From NCBI RefSeq assembly GCF_038595055.1, contig NZ_CP152002.1, forward strand, positions 3,702,501 through 3,766,500: a stretch of 64,000 nt of DNA, read 5' to 3'. A program made the position numbers and the translations under genes. This document shows positions 18,740 through 26,471 of this stretch, one piece after another. The notes beneath the pieces are model-generated. The model saw only the letters and a program-made list of their open reading frames with translations, searched no databases and was not told the DNA's origin. This stretch comes from Paenibacillus sp. FSL R7-0345. Lineage in GTDB: Bacteria > Bacillota > Bacilli > Paenibacillales > Paenibacillaceae. Numbering within the stretch: position 1 is the stretch's first letter; every line of letters starts with the position of its first letter.

Positions 18740-18881
18740 GGTGACGTCCGGCTTCAATATTGGTTATAGAAGGTCTTGAAATATGGACACGTGTTGCTAG
18801 CTCTTCTTGAGTCATACCTCGTTCTTCCCTTTTACTCTTAATAAGTTGCCCAATGATTTTATAATACATGAATTCACTCAT
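18669..18881 (-). CDS. Small XRE-family regulator divergent from tnsA
   Basis: 70 residues; ATG with AGAGGAG upstream. Nearly all of it is one HTH domain (KREERGMTQEELATRVHISR, ITNIEAGRHL, IATSLEVSVHDLLP), the minimal size for an XRE repressor. It is divergent from tnsA across about 130 bases rich in inverted repeats containing TAGTATT, so it probably represses itself and the transposition operon. Its 3' end overlaps the neighbouring hypothetical gene tail to tail. Confidence 0.78.
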   Translation of the reverse strand: MSEFMYYKIIGQLIKSKREERGMTQEELATRVHISRPSITNIEAGRHLIRIHYLYQIATSLEVSVHDLLP

Positions 18882-18891
18882 GATAATACTC

Positions 18892-18961
18892 CTCTCTTAA
18901 TCTATTAAGAATAGTATTACCAATAAGAGAGGGATTTAGTATTTTTGAAGTCAATACTAAA
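18892..18961. promoter_or_regulatory. Nested inverted repeats in xre-tnsA divergent region
   Basis: Two dyads: CTCTCTTA (18892) with TAAGAGAG (ending 18931), and TTTAGTATT (18935-18943) with AATACTAAA (18953-18961). TAGTATT occurs again near 18912. The position between the divergent XRE regulator and tnsA fits operators controlling transposition. Confidence 0.5.
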
Positions 18962-19010
18962 AATGTTGTTTAAAATCTGAACATTCGGAAATAAAGAATG
19001 CCAAGAAGTA

Positions 19011-19766
19011 ATGAAAGAGTCGTCAGAAATTCGAATTGTTTATTTTTCGAAACAAGAGAGCGGATGTGATTCTTGTATGGATAACACCTTGATTCCATAT
19101 ACTCCAATCGTAATGCCAAGAAGCAAGAGATACGGTAACAATTACTGGGGTATGATGGGGCCAAAAGTTAACTACCGGGATGTTATCTTATATAGTGACT
19201 TAGAATATGATCATTGGGTGACCGTTGAAACAGATGCTAAGGTAAAAACATATTGTGAACAACCACTGGAGATTACTTATACTTTGAATGGAAAACGGAA
19301 TCGAACCATTTTTGATATGTTCCTTTATGAAAATGAGTCTGAGATTTTTGTGGAAGTTAAATATGAGAAAGAACTTCATCCGAGTAACCGAAATTACGAC
19401 CGTGTCATGAGGCAACTTGAAGCACAAAAAGAATGGTGTAGGCTTAATGGAAAACTTCATGAAGTGAGGACAGAAAAAGCCATTCGCATAGGTAGGTATT
19501 CCATTGAAAACAGAATCAAAATATTAGCTAGTGTAATTAATCACAGACATCCGATGTTTATTGAAGAAGTATCGAGATCTCTTAACTACACAAAAAGAAC
19601 TATGAAAGAGATTTGCTATGAATTATCTGATACATGTAGTCCATATGAGGTTTTTCTTTCTTGTCATTGGTTGTACTACAAAGGGATAATCACTGCCGAT
19701 ATTGATTCAAAGATTTGGAACTATGAGATGGAGGTCTGGAAACTTGAGCAGATGTCGATTATTTGA
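19011..19766 (+). CDS. tnsA: TnsA-type transposase endonuclease subunit
   Basis: 251 residues. TnsA cuts the 5' ends of the element so that, with TnsB, transposition is cut-and-paste. The restriction-enzyme-like active site is visible: Glu65 (LEYDHWVTVETD), Asp102 (TIFDMFLY) and the E115-V-K117 motif in FVEVKYEK. The C-terminal part resembles the TnsC-interacting domain. The start is uncertain: ATG 19011 has only a weak AAGAAG upstream, and ATG 19078 is an alternative. It overlaps tnsB by about 23 bases, implying translational coupling. It keeps all three catalytic residues, so the element would not be a replicative-only type. Confidence 0.88.
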   Translation: MKESSEIRIVYFSKQESGCDSCMDNTLIPYTPIVMPRSKRYGNNYWGMMGPKVNYRDVILYSDLEYDHWVTVETDAKVKTYCEQPLEITYTLNGKRNRTIFDMFLYENESEIFVEVKYEKELHPSNRNYDRVMRQLEAQKEWCRLNGKLHEVRTEKAIRIGRYSIENRIKILASVINHRHPMFIEEVSRSLNYTKRTMKEICYELSDTCSPYEVFLSCHWLYYKGIITADIDSKIWNYEMEVWKLEQMSII

Positions 19767-21729
19767 GAATGACGGTTATTTGCAGGAACAAATCAATCCA
19801 GATCTTTGGCCAACTGTAGATGATTCCAGATTATCTGAAATGGAAAAGAACAGGTACTTGAATCGAAGAGAAGCTATCGTTATGTATTTTAAGCGAGTGG
19901 ATATGAAAGAGATTCAACGATCTACCCAAATAAGTCCTCAGAATTTAAGAAGATTAGTAAAAAGATGCATAGAACTAGATGAAAATGGGGTCGTATGGGG
20001 ATTTCGTGCATTGATTCCGTATAAAAAAGTGAAGTCATATAGGCTTGATGTGCTAAAGAAAGACCGAAATGAATCGAGAAAAACAGGAGAATTCAATCTG
20101 CTGTTAGAGACACACCCTGATATAAAAGAATTAATTACAGAGTTATTTTTGGGAACCCATCGTCGAACACTTGAACCTGCTATGAAACCTCTGAATATAC
20201 ACAAAAAATTTATTGATCAATGCCGGAATAAGGGAATTCCTTTAACGCAATATCCTTTTAATACTAAAAACATGGGTAGAAAAGCTTTACAACGTTTCCT
20301 AAATCGCCTTGGATATATTCACTTTGGTAAGCAAAATAGACGCTATGGACAAGAGGCACAAACTCGTGCCAAACATACCGGAGAAGGTGAACAAAATCAT
20401 CCTTCGACTTTACACCCTTTCCAGAGAGTACAATTTGATGCTCATCGCATAGATGGTTTTTTCATTGTTGATTTAATAACTCCAGAAGGTGATTTAGTAT
20501 CAGTAACTCTAGATCGATTTTGGATACTTACATTAATTGATGTAGCCACTCGTAATGTTTTGGGGTATTCGATAAGTTTAAGTAAAGAGTACAGTGCGAG
20601 TGATGTTATGGTATGTTTCCGCAATTCGGTCATCCCTCATGAAAAAGTACAAATCACAATTGATGGAATGAAATACTCAGATGTTGGTGGATTCCCATCC
20701 GAAGTTTACCCACAGTATACTTCCTGGGCTGTGTGGGATGTGATTTGTTTTGATAACGCTAAGTCTCATCTTGCAAATTTGGTGAAGGAGCGTTTAAAGA
20801 ATCTGATTGGCTGCGCTACTAATCTTGGACCGGTTGCACTCCCGATGAGAAGAGGAATTATTGAGCGTTTTTTTAAAACACTTGAGGAGACAGGCTTTCA
20901 CCGGCTGCCGAACACAACTGGAAGCAATCCTGATGATCCAAGAAGAAAGAACCCTGAGAAGAATGCAATTAGATACCATATGACATTTGAACATTTGAAA
21001 CAGTTGATTGATGTTATGATTTCTGATTACAATGGGACGCCACATGGAGGGATTTATCACCAATCCCCACTAGAATTACTTGGTAAACGTTTGAACAATG
21101 GTTTACTCCCAAGACATTTAGAAGAAGAGAAACGTTCAGAGGTGCTTTTTATGCAAACTGTTATTACCCGGACCGTGCGCGGATCTCAGACATCTGGTAA
21201 AAAGCCCTATATCCAGTATGAAGGTGTTGAATATCGAAGTGATAAACTGGCCCATTCAGCACATTTGATTAACAAGGAGCTTCGTCTCCATGTTAATGTC
21301 GATGACCTACGTACAGTTAAAGCTTATCTGGAAGATGGTAGTGAGTTTGACTATCTAACAGCTGCAGGGAAGTGGTCATTAACACCCCATTCCTTACAAA
21401 CTAGAAAGGCTATAAACTCTTTGGTTCAGCGTAAAATCATTTATTATACAACATGGGACGATCCAGTATTCATTTACACGGATTATTTGATGAAAAATGC
21501 AACACAAGGAAAACGAGGAGCCGCCAATAAAGTAACACAGGTAAGAGAGGCTTCTAATAAAAATAGGAAACGCGTTAATGAGTCTGCAGAACAAACCAAA
21601 GTACTTCAAGAAGCAGAAGAACGCAATGATGCACTAGAAAGGGCTAGACAAATCTCAAAGCAACAACAAGAGAATGTCGAATATGAGATCTATGAAGAAT
21701 TATTAAAAGTATATAAAACAAAAATTTGA
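19744..21729 (+). CDS. tnsB: TnsB-type DDE transposase
   Basis: 661 residues from TTG 19744, which follows GGAGG; the longer frame from 19702 lacks a ribosome binding site. TnsB binds the element ends, cuts their 3' strands and joins them to the target. The RNase-H catalytic triad is intact: Asp232 (QFDAHRID), Asp337 (ICFDNAKSH) and Glu374 (GIIERFFKTLE). N-terminal HTH-like segments (about 40-80) fit end recognition, followed by a Mu-type C-terminal barrel and a coiled, charged tail that would contact TnsC. Intact length and residues suggest activity. It lies between tnsA and tnsC, 16 bases before the latter. Confidence 0.93.
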   Translation: MSRCRLFENDGYLQEQINPDLWPTVDDSRLSEMEKNRYLNRREAIVMYFKRVDMKEIQRSTQISPQNLRRLVKRCIELDENGVVWGFRALIPYKKVKSYRLDVLKKDRNESRKTGEFNLLLETHPDIKELITELFLGTHRRTLEPAMKPLNIHKKFIDQCRNKGIPLTQYPFNTKNMGRKALQRFLNRLGYIHFGKQNRRYGQEAQTRAKHTGEGEQNHPSTLHPFQRVQFDAHRIDGFFIVDLITPEGDLVSVTLDRFWILTLIDVATRNVLGYSISLSKEYSASDVMVCFRNSVIPHEKVQITIDGMKYSDVGGFPSEVYPQYTSWAVWDVICFDNAKSHLANLVKERLKNLIGCATNLGPVALPMRRGIIERFFKTLEETGFHRLPNTTGSNPDDPRRKNPEKNAIRYHMTFEHLKQLIDVMISDYNGTPHGGIYHQSPLELLGKRLNNGLLPRHLEEEKRSEVLFMQTVITRTVRGSQTSGKKPYIQYEGVEYRSDKLAHSAHLINKELRLHVNVDDLRTVKAYLEDGSEFDYLTAAGKWSLTPHSLQTRKAINSLVQRKIIYYTTWDDPVFIYTDYLMKNATQGKRGAANKVTQVREASNKNRKRVNESAEQTKVLQEAEERNDALERARQISKQQQENVEYEIYEELLKVYKTKI

Positions 21730-21745
21730 TTAAGGAGCTTTATGG

Positions 21746-22714
21746 ATGGATAAACCACATGTCCAGATAGGAACACACCCAATCGAACAGGGACACTATC
21801 TTATACCCACTAAAGAAGTCCTTAGATTAATGGGAAGTATCACTAAAATCGTTAACAATCGTTTACCAGGTATGATTGTGTACGGAAGACCTCGTATTGG
21901 AAAGACATCAGCATTAAAATTTGCTATTGAACATCTACCAACGGATCTTGGAGCCCCTTTACCCATTTTGATTGCAAATAGTAATTCTTATCGAGTCCCC
22001 AGTGAAGAAAAATTCTTTCTGGATCTTCTAAATGATTTTAATTTCCCGTTTCCTGCAAAGAGGAAACCCGCGGAGATGCGCCGGCAAATTGTTAACTTAA
22101 TGCTTGAAAAAGCGGAAAAGTCAAGATTGCGTCGAATCATTCTAATTATGGATGAGGCTCATCGATTAACTGAATATCATTATAACTGGCTTATGGATAT
22201 TTATAATGAATTGGACAGGAAGAAAATAAGTATGTCTGTTATTTCTGTCGGGCAAGAGGAGCTACTATCTCGTCGTACTTTTTTTCTGGAACAAAAGAAA
22301 TCTCAGATTATCGGACGTTTCATGACCCATGAACATCATTTTTATGGAATTCGTACGATAGAAGAAATGAAGTTAATTTTAAAATGTTATGATGATGAGG
22401 AAATTTCATCCTATCCAGTTGATAGTGGATGGAGCTTTAGCCGATTTTTCTTTCCTGAAGGATATAGTAAAGGGGAAAGATTAGAAAAAGATGCAAAGAC
22501 CATTTTCAGTCTATTTAGTGAGTTACGTAAAGAGCATGGAGTTTCGGCTGATTTTGAAATACCCATGGAGTATTTCGCCTTCAGCATAGAGAATGCCTTG
22601 AAGAAAAATGGGTCTCATGGAAATCAACACTTTTGGTTAACAAGCGCATTGTGGAAAGAAGCAATAGAAATGTCGGGGTATGTTGAGTCAGAAATTTATA
22701 TGGCTTTAGTATAA
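21746..22714 (+). CDS. tnsC: TnsC-type AAA+ transposition regulator
   Basis: 322 residues. AAA+ ATPase that couples the target selector (TniQ/TnsD) to the TnsAB transposase. Walker A is GRPRIGKT (47-54) and Walker B IILIMDEAH (about 131-139). It is shorter than Tn7 TnsC and closer in size to TniB-like proteins, but its company with tnsA makes TnsC the better name. AAGGAGC precedes the ATG. The following tniQ gene has its own strong ribosome binding site 8-14 bases after the TnsC stop. Confidence 0.9.
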   Translation: MDKPHVQIGTHPIEQGHYLIPTKEVLRLMGSITKIVNNRLPGMIVYGRPRIGKTSALKFAIEHLPTDLGAPLPILIANSNSYRVPSEEKFFLDLLNDFNFPFPAKRKPAEMRRQIVNLMLEKAEKSRLRRIILIMDEAHRLTEYHYNWLMDIYNELDRKKISMSVISVGQEELLSRRTFFLEQKKSQIIGRFMTHEHHFYGIRTIEEMKLILKCYDDEEISSYPVDSGWSFSRFFFPEGYSKGERLEKDAKTIFSLFSELRKEHGVSADFEIPMEYFAFSIENALKKNGSHGNQHFWLTSALWKEAIEMSGYVESEIYMALV

Positions 22715-22735
22715 GTGTGTAAAGGAGGTGTAAAT

Positions 22736-24223
22736 ATGAATGCTATTTGGAGAAAAGAGTGGGTAAATGAATTTGAATCTCCGTGGTCATTATTTGAAAA
22801 ACTCTCTCTAGCTAATGTAGTAAACCGAGATGATATATTAAAGATTCTCGGCAGTAAAGATGTAAAAGCGATAAAGGGTAATATGATTGGCAACATTCGG
22901 AGAGAGTTTTTTGATTTAAGCGGTTTTGATGAGGAATTGTTAACGGAAGTATTTAATTACGAGTTTGTTGAAAAAGTTAAATCTTCAATAGAGAAGATAA
23001 TATCTCCATTGGATTATTTTGGACATTCTAATTCGTCCTCATGGTTTTTTCCCCAACTAAGATGGTGTAACGAATGCCTGAGTGTTGGACACCATAGTTG
23101 GCTTCATCAATTTCGATTAATAGATAAATGCCCATATCATAATTGTCCATTGTTTGAGTCCTGCCCTCAATGTAAAACTATATTTCCATTTCTTTTATCA
23201 AATGAACGAATGGAGGAAGCATTTACATGCAAGTGTGGTTACAAATTAGTTGATTTTTCTAATGAATTATGGAACAACTGGAATACTCAAATAAGGATCA
23301 ATGACATATCAGTAATCAATTGGTTGTCAAAAAGCAGAAGTGAGGAGAGTCGATATTTATTTTTGCCTGATCAATGTAACATCAATTTAGTAACTGAATC
23401 CTCTCCTAAAATAGCAACAGAACATTTTTCTTATGATAAAAACTTGATAAAATTAGACGATTTAAGCTACCACTCACATTTCAACAAAGAACTATATTCA
23501 CGTAACATAAACATTTTTCATACTGTTGATCGTTACATAAGAAAGAAGCTTTTGAAAAATCACAAACATTGCATACATCAATTTTGGAATCTATTAAAAA
23601 ACGAAGATGAGGAATTCCCCACAATATGCCCATATGCATACGCCTACGTTAACTGGAGAAAGACACTTCTAAAACTAGAATATTTCCACCGTAAAAATAC
23701 AAGAGGCGATGATATTTCTAGAACTAAGATGAGTGGATTTGAACTGGCTACAGATTTTATTACTAATGAGATCAAAACATTATTTGAGGAATTCATCACA
23801 CAAAGTGAGAAAAAGCGAGGGATAAATAAAGATGCATTGTTTTGGATTCACGATCAATGGACGTTGCGATTTGGAATTAAGTTATTTTATGCCTGGCTGA
23901 ACTGTGCCGAAAACGTTTTGAAGCGCGAAAAGAGAGTGAATTGGAACGATGTTCAACAAATAGTTTCATCAGTACAAACAAAACTTGCATTTAAATATAC
24001 AACAAACCAATTCAAAAAATCAGAGAGAACACTCACATTAGAGTTATATGTTAGTCCAGAAGTAATGGTATATCCTAAGTATAACTGCCCAAATAATACA
24101 ATGAAAAAGAGAAAAAATATCTCAAGGATGAAGCCATTTACTCCATTAGATGTAGCAATAAATTACAAGGGTAGTGATCTAAAAAACTATGTTGATGCAT
24201 ATGTGAAAAAATACAATTTCTAA
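22736..24223 (+). CDS. tniQ: TniQ/TnsD-like target selector 1
   Basis: 495 residues from ATG 22736 after a near-ideal AAGGAGGTG. TniQ-family proteins bind the target DNA or a guide complex and recruit TnsC. The zinc-binding region is clear: Cys111-x2-Cys114, His124, Cys132-x2-His135, Cys143-x2-Cys146 and Cys165-x-Cys167. The full TnsD-like length and long C-terminal half suggest site-specific DNA recognition rather than a short CRISPR-type TniQ. It is paralogous to the next gene, sharing the opening IWRKEW and the zinc region. Which attachment site it recognises cannot be read from the window. Confidence 0.88.
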   Translation: MNAIWRKEWVNEFESPWSLFEKLSLANVVNRDDILKILGSKDVKAIKGNMIGNIRREFFDLSGFDEELLTEVFNYEFVEKVKSSIEKIISPLDYFGHSNSSSWFFPQLRWCNECLSVGHHSWLHQFRLIDKCPYHNCPLFESCPQCKTIFPFLLSNERMEEAFTCKCGYKLVDFSNELWNNWNTQIRINDISVINWLSKSRSEESRYLFLPDQCNINLVTESSPKIATEHFSYDKNLIKLDDLSYHSHFNKELYSRNINIFHTVDRYIRKKLLKNHKHCIHQFWNLLKNEDEEFPTICPYAYAYVNWRKTLLKLEYFHRKNTRGDDISRTKMSGFELATDFITNEIKTLFEEFITQSEKKRGINKDALFWIHDQWTLRFGIKLFYAWLNCAENVLKREKRVNWNDVQQIVSSVQTKLAFKYTTNQFKKSERTLTLELYVSPEVMVYPKYNCPNNTMKKRKNISRMKPFTPLDVAINYKGSDLKNYVDAYVKKYNF

Positions 24224-24333
24224 AAATCACAAATATTTTTTACAATTGAAAATGCATTGAAATTAATGGAGCACACATACTACTGGATAAACAGAACGCA
24301 GTGCTTAAAGTTTGGGAGTAGGTGGATAGATAA

Positions 24334-25815
24334 ATGCAAGCAATTTGGAGAAAAGAGTGGATTCATGAATTCGAAACTCCTTGGTCAATATTCGAAAAAT
24401 TGTCTTTGGTAAATCGGATAAATAGAAATGACATATTTTCATTTCTTGGTAATGATAACGTAAAAAAATTACAAAAGCATTCCATGGGAGATACTAGAAG
24501 AGAATTATTTTATCTCAGCGGTTTTAATGAAACAACTCTAAAGTTGATATTTGGCATAGATATTGTGAAATTTACAAAAAAAACAATTTGGTCACTAGCT
24601 GAGCCATTAGCCAAACATAAGTATCCGATCGAATCTTGGTTTTATCAAAACTTACGTTGGTGTAAACGTTGTATCTCAAATGGATATCATAGTTGGCTAC
24701 ATCAATTTAAACTATTGCAGAAATGCTCATTTCATAACTGTGATTTAATAGATGCATGCCCTAAATGTAACCGGAAAATTCCTTTTCTTTTATCAAACAA
24801 ACAGATGGGAGAACCATTTACTTGTAAATGTTCATATAGAATGGGAGACTTTAACGAATCACTTTGGTCTAAGTGGAATAGAAAAAGCCAAATTATCGAT
24901 GAAGCTACTTTACTCTGGCTTTCGAGTAAAATTCATCTTGATGATAGATACCTTTTAGTCCCAGAAATGAGTAATATAAATCTATTGGTTAAACCAATCT
25001 CATTTTTTTTAAAAGTACGTGCCCATCAAGATGAAAAGCTTGTCTCGATAGATGATTTTTATTTTGAAAAGAATATTAGTAAATATCTATACAGGAAAAA
25101 TGCTGCTTCCTTTCATACACTTGATCGATACATTCGTAAAAAACTAATTAATCATCATTACCAATGTATTAGACAGTTTGAACAACTTTTAAAGAATGAA
25201 AATGATGAGTTTCCTGAAATCTGTCCAATTGCTTATGCATACGTGAATTGGAAAAAGGGTGTTTTAAAAAAGGAACACTTTTATAGAGATACTATGAGAA
25301 ATAAGATCCCTTTAATTAGTGGCCGATATGGGTATGAATTATTAACGGCTTCGATAACCGAAGAATTAAAGAACATATTAGTGGGATTTATAATGAAAGA
25401 GGAGAAGGGAGTTAACATAAAACTCTTAGAATGGATTCAAGAACAATGCACCTATCACTTTTGCTTGAACTATTTTTTTAACTGTTTATTATTTTCCAGT
25501 TGCATTCTAAAACAAAGAAAGAAAACGCTTAGTTGGGATAAAATACTCAAAAAGACAAAAGAAGAGTTTAAACTAGTAGTCAGATATACCGAAAAACAGG
25601 CAGTTGGTCGACTGAAAAATATTCTGACATTAGAAATCATTACGGAAAATAGAAAAAGTAGCTATTTCACAGGAAATATATGTCCTAACAATAGCACAAG
25701 GAAAAAAAGAGCCATTTCTAAGATGGAATCGTTCATTCCACTAGAACTGGCTATTGACGGTACAAAAAGAAAACAAATAAATTATGTGAAAGCATATATT
25801 AATAAGCATGATTAG
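24334..25815 (+). CDS. tniQ: TniQ/TnsD-like target selector 2
   Basis: 493 residues. Same architecture as the preceding gene: MQAIWRKEW start, RWCKRC zinc knuckle (Cys110, Cys113), HSWLHQF, Cys131-x2-His134, Cys142-x2-Cys145 and a late KCSYR in place of KCGYK. The two proteins align throughout with clear divergence, so they are old paralogues that probably read different targets (for example a chromosomal site and another site class). The ribosome binding site is weak (TAGGTGG) and a 110-base gap precedes it, so its expression may be lower than that of the first. A terminator and then the transposon end follow within 160 bases. Confidence 0.87.
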   Translation: MQAIWRKEWIHEFETPWSIFEKLSLVNRINRNDIFSFLGNDNVKKLQKHSMGDTRRELFYLSGFNETTLKLIFGIDIVKFTKKTIWSLAEPLAKHKYPIESWFYQNLRWCKRCISNGYHSWLHQFKLLQKCSFHNCDLIDACPKCNRKIPFLLSNKQMGEPFTCKCSYRMGDFNESLWSKWNRKSQIIDEATLLWLSSKIHLDDRYLLVPEMSNINLLVKPISFFLKVRAHQDEKLVSIDDFYFEKNISKYLYRKNAASFHTLDRYIRKKLINHHYQCIRQFEQLLKNENDEFPEICPIAYAYVNWKKGVLKKEHFYRDTMRNKIPLISGRYGYELLTASITEELKNILVGFIMKEEKGVNIKLLEWIQEQCTYHFCLNYFFNCLLFSSCILKQRKKTLSWDKILKKTKEEFKLVVRYTEKQAVGRLKNILTLEIITENRKSSYFTGNICPNNSTRKKRAISKMESFIPLELAIDGTKRKQINYVKAYINKHD

Positions 25816-25841
25816 ATCCAAGTTATATAAAGTCCCAGTAA

Positions 25842-25870
25842 AACAACCGATTTGTCACGGTTGTTTTTTT
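25842..25870 (+). terminator. Terminator of the tns operon
   Basis: Stem AACAACCG / CGGTTGTT with an 8-base loop and seven Ts, 27 bases after the tniQ2 stop. Confidence 0.85.
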
Positions 25871-25929
25871 CAGTATATAGGATTTCCTCTGCAAGTGTTT
25901 TTACAAAGAGGGGCTTGCTTACGACAATA

Positions 25930-25976
25930 GATACATGTTCTTGTCCTTTAACGATATATGTTCTTGTCCTCCGACA
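25930..25976 (-). repeat. Transposon end with two TnsB-type binding sites
   Basis: Two 20-base-scale repeats 23 bases apart: GATACATGTTCTTGTCCT (25930) and GATATATGTTCTTGTCCT (25953), the second running into CCGACA at 25976. Read inward the terminus is TGTCGGAGGACAAGAAC, matching the Tn7 pattern TGT-N-GG-N-GGACAA. The flank 25977-25981 (CTAGA) would be one copy of the expected 5-bp duplication. Confidence 0.82.
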
Positions 25977-26420
25977 CTAGAGATGGCTTGGGATAAAAGT
26001 TGAAGAGCCCCAAACTTAATCTATATACATATGTACAAAATACTGGTTTTGTGAGGAAGTGCTAAGTAAATAAACCGGAGTAGCTTGGATTACGCATGAT
26101 TTATTGGATTACGCATGGTTTAATCGTGTTTCGGCTAAAACCTGGTATTAGTTAATTGTATGTTCTTTGCTGCAGGTTATCTAAATTCAGATCAATTTAA
26201 TCTGACCTGTAACAACTCATCAGTTTATTAGTCTGATCTGGCCAATCAGATTAATCCTGTACTAAAGCATTTGCTTTGATACTTTAATGAATCTCCTTAA
26301 ACAAAATGATTAATTTTTTCACACCATGATCTCACTTACTTAGCTTTTTTAGCTTATCCAACACAAAAATCCTCCTCACAAAAGAACTTTTCCGGCCACT
26401 CCTGTTCTCAAATCCATTTT
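25977..26420. other. Non-coding flank of the transposon with small repeats
   Basis: No gene seen. Holds a tandem 19-bp repeat (26085-26103 and 26104-26122, one mismatch) built on TTGGATTACGCATG, and several short dyads around CAGAT/ATCTG between 26189 and 26255. Function unknown. Confidence 0.5.
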
Positions 26421-26460
26421 AAAAAGAAGGCGCCTTCCGCAAAAGCCGTAAAGGCACCTC
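26421..26460 (-). terminator. Terminator of BNR_4-type gene
   Basis: On the minus strand an imperfect stem (AGGTGCCTTTACGGC with GCGGAAGGCGCCTT) is followed by a short T-run, 12 bases past the stop. Confidence 0.6.
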
Positions 26461-26471
26461 CCTTATATTAT

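Larger units (their letters stand above)
18669..25976 (+). mobile_element. Tn7-like transposon core, right end at 25976, left end not found
   Basis: Contains an XRE regulator, tnsA, tnsB, tnsC and two tniQ genes. The right boundary is set by a terminus that, read leftwards from 25976, begins TGTCGGAGGACAAG and so closely resembles the Tn7 ends (TGTGGGCGGACAA). The left limit given here is only the start of the regulator. No matching terminus was found by eye between about 7.7 and 19 kb, so it may be decayed, be further left, or enclose the defence-like genes as cargo. Confidence 0.8.

Noticed and set aside
18669-25976. CRISPR-associated transposon
   Set aside because: No cas genes and no spaced direct repeats are visible near the tns genes; both TniQ proteins are full TnsD size.
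26085-26122. CRISPR array
   Set aside because: Only two directly abutting 19-bp units without spacers.
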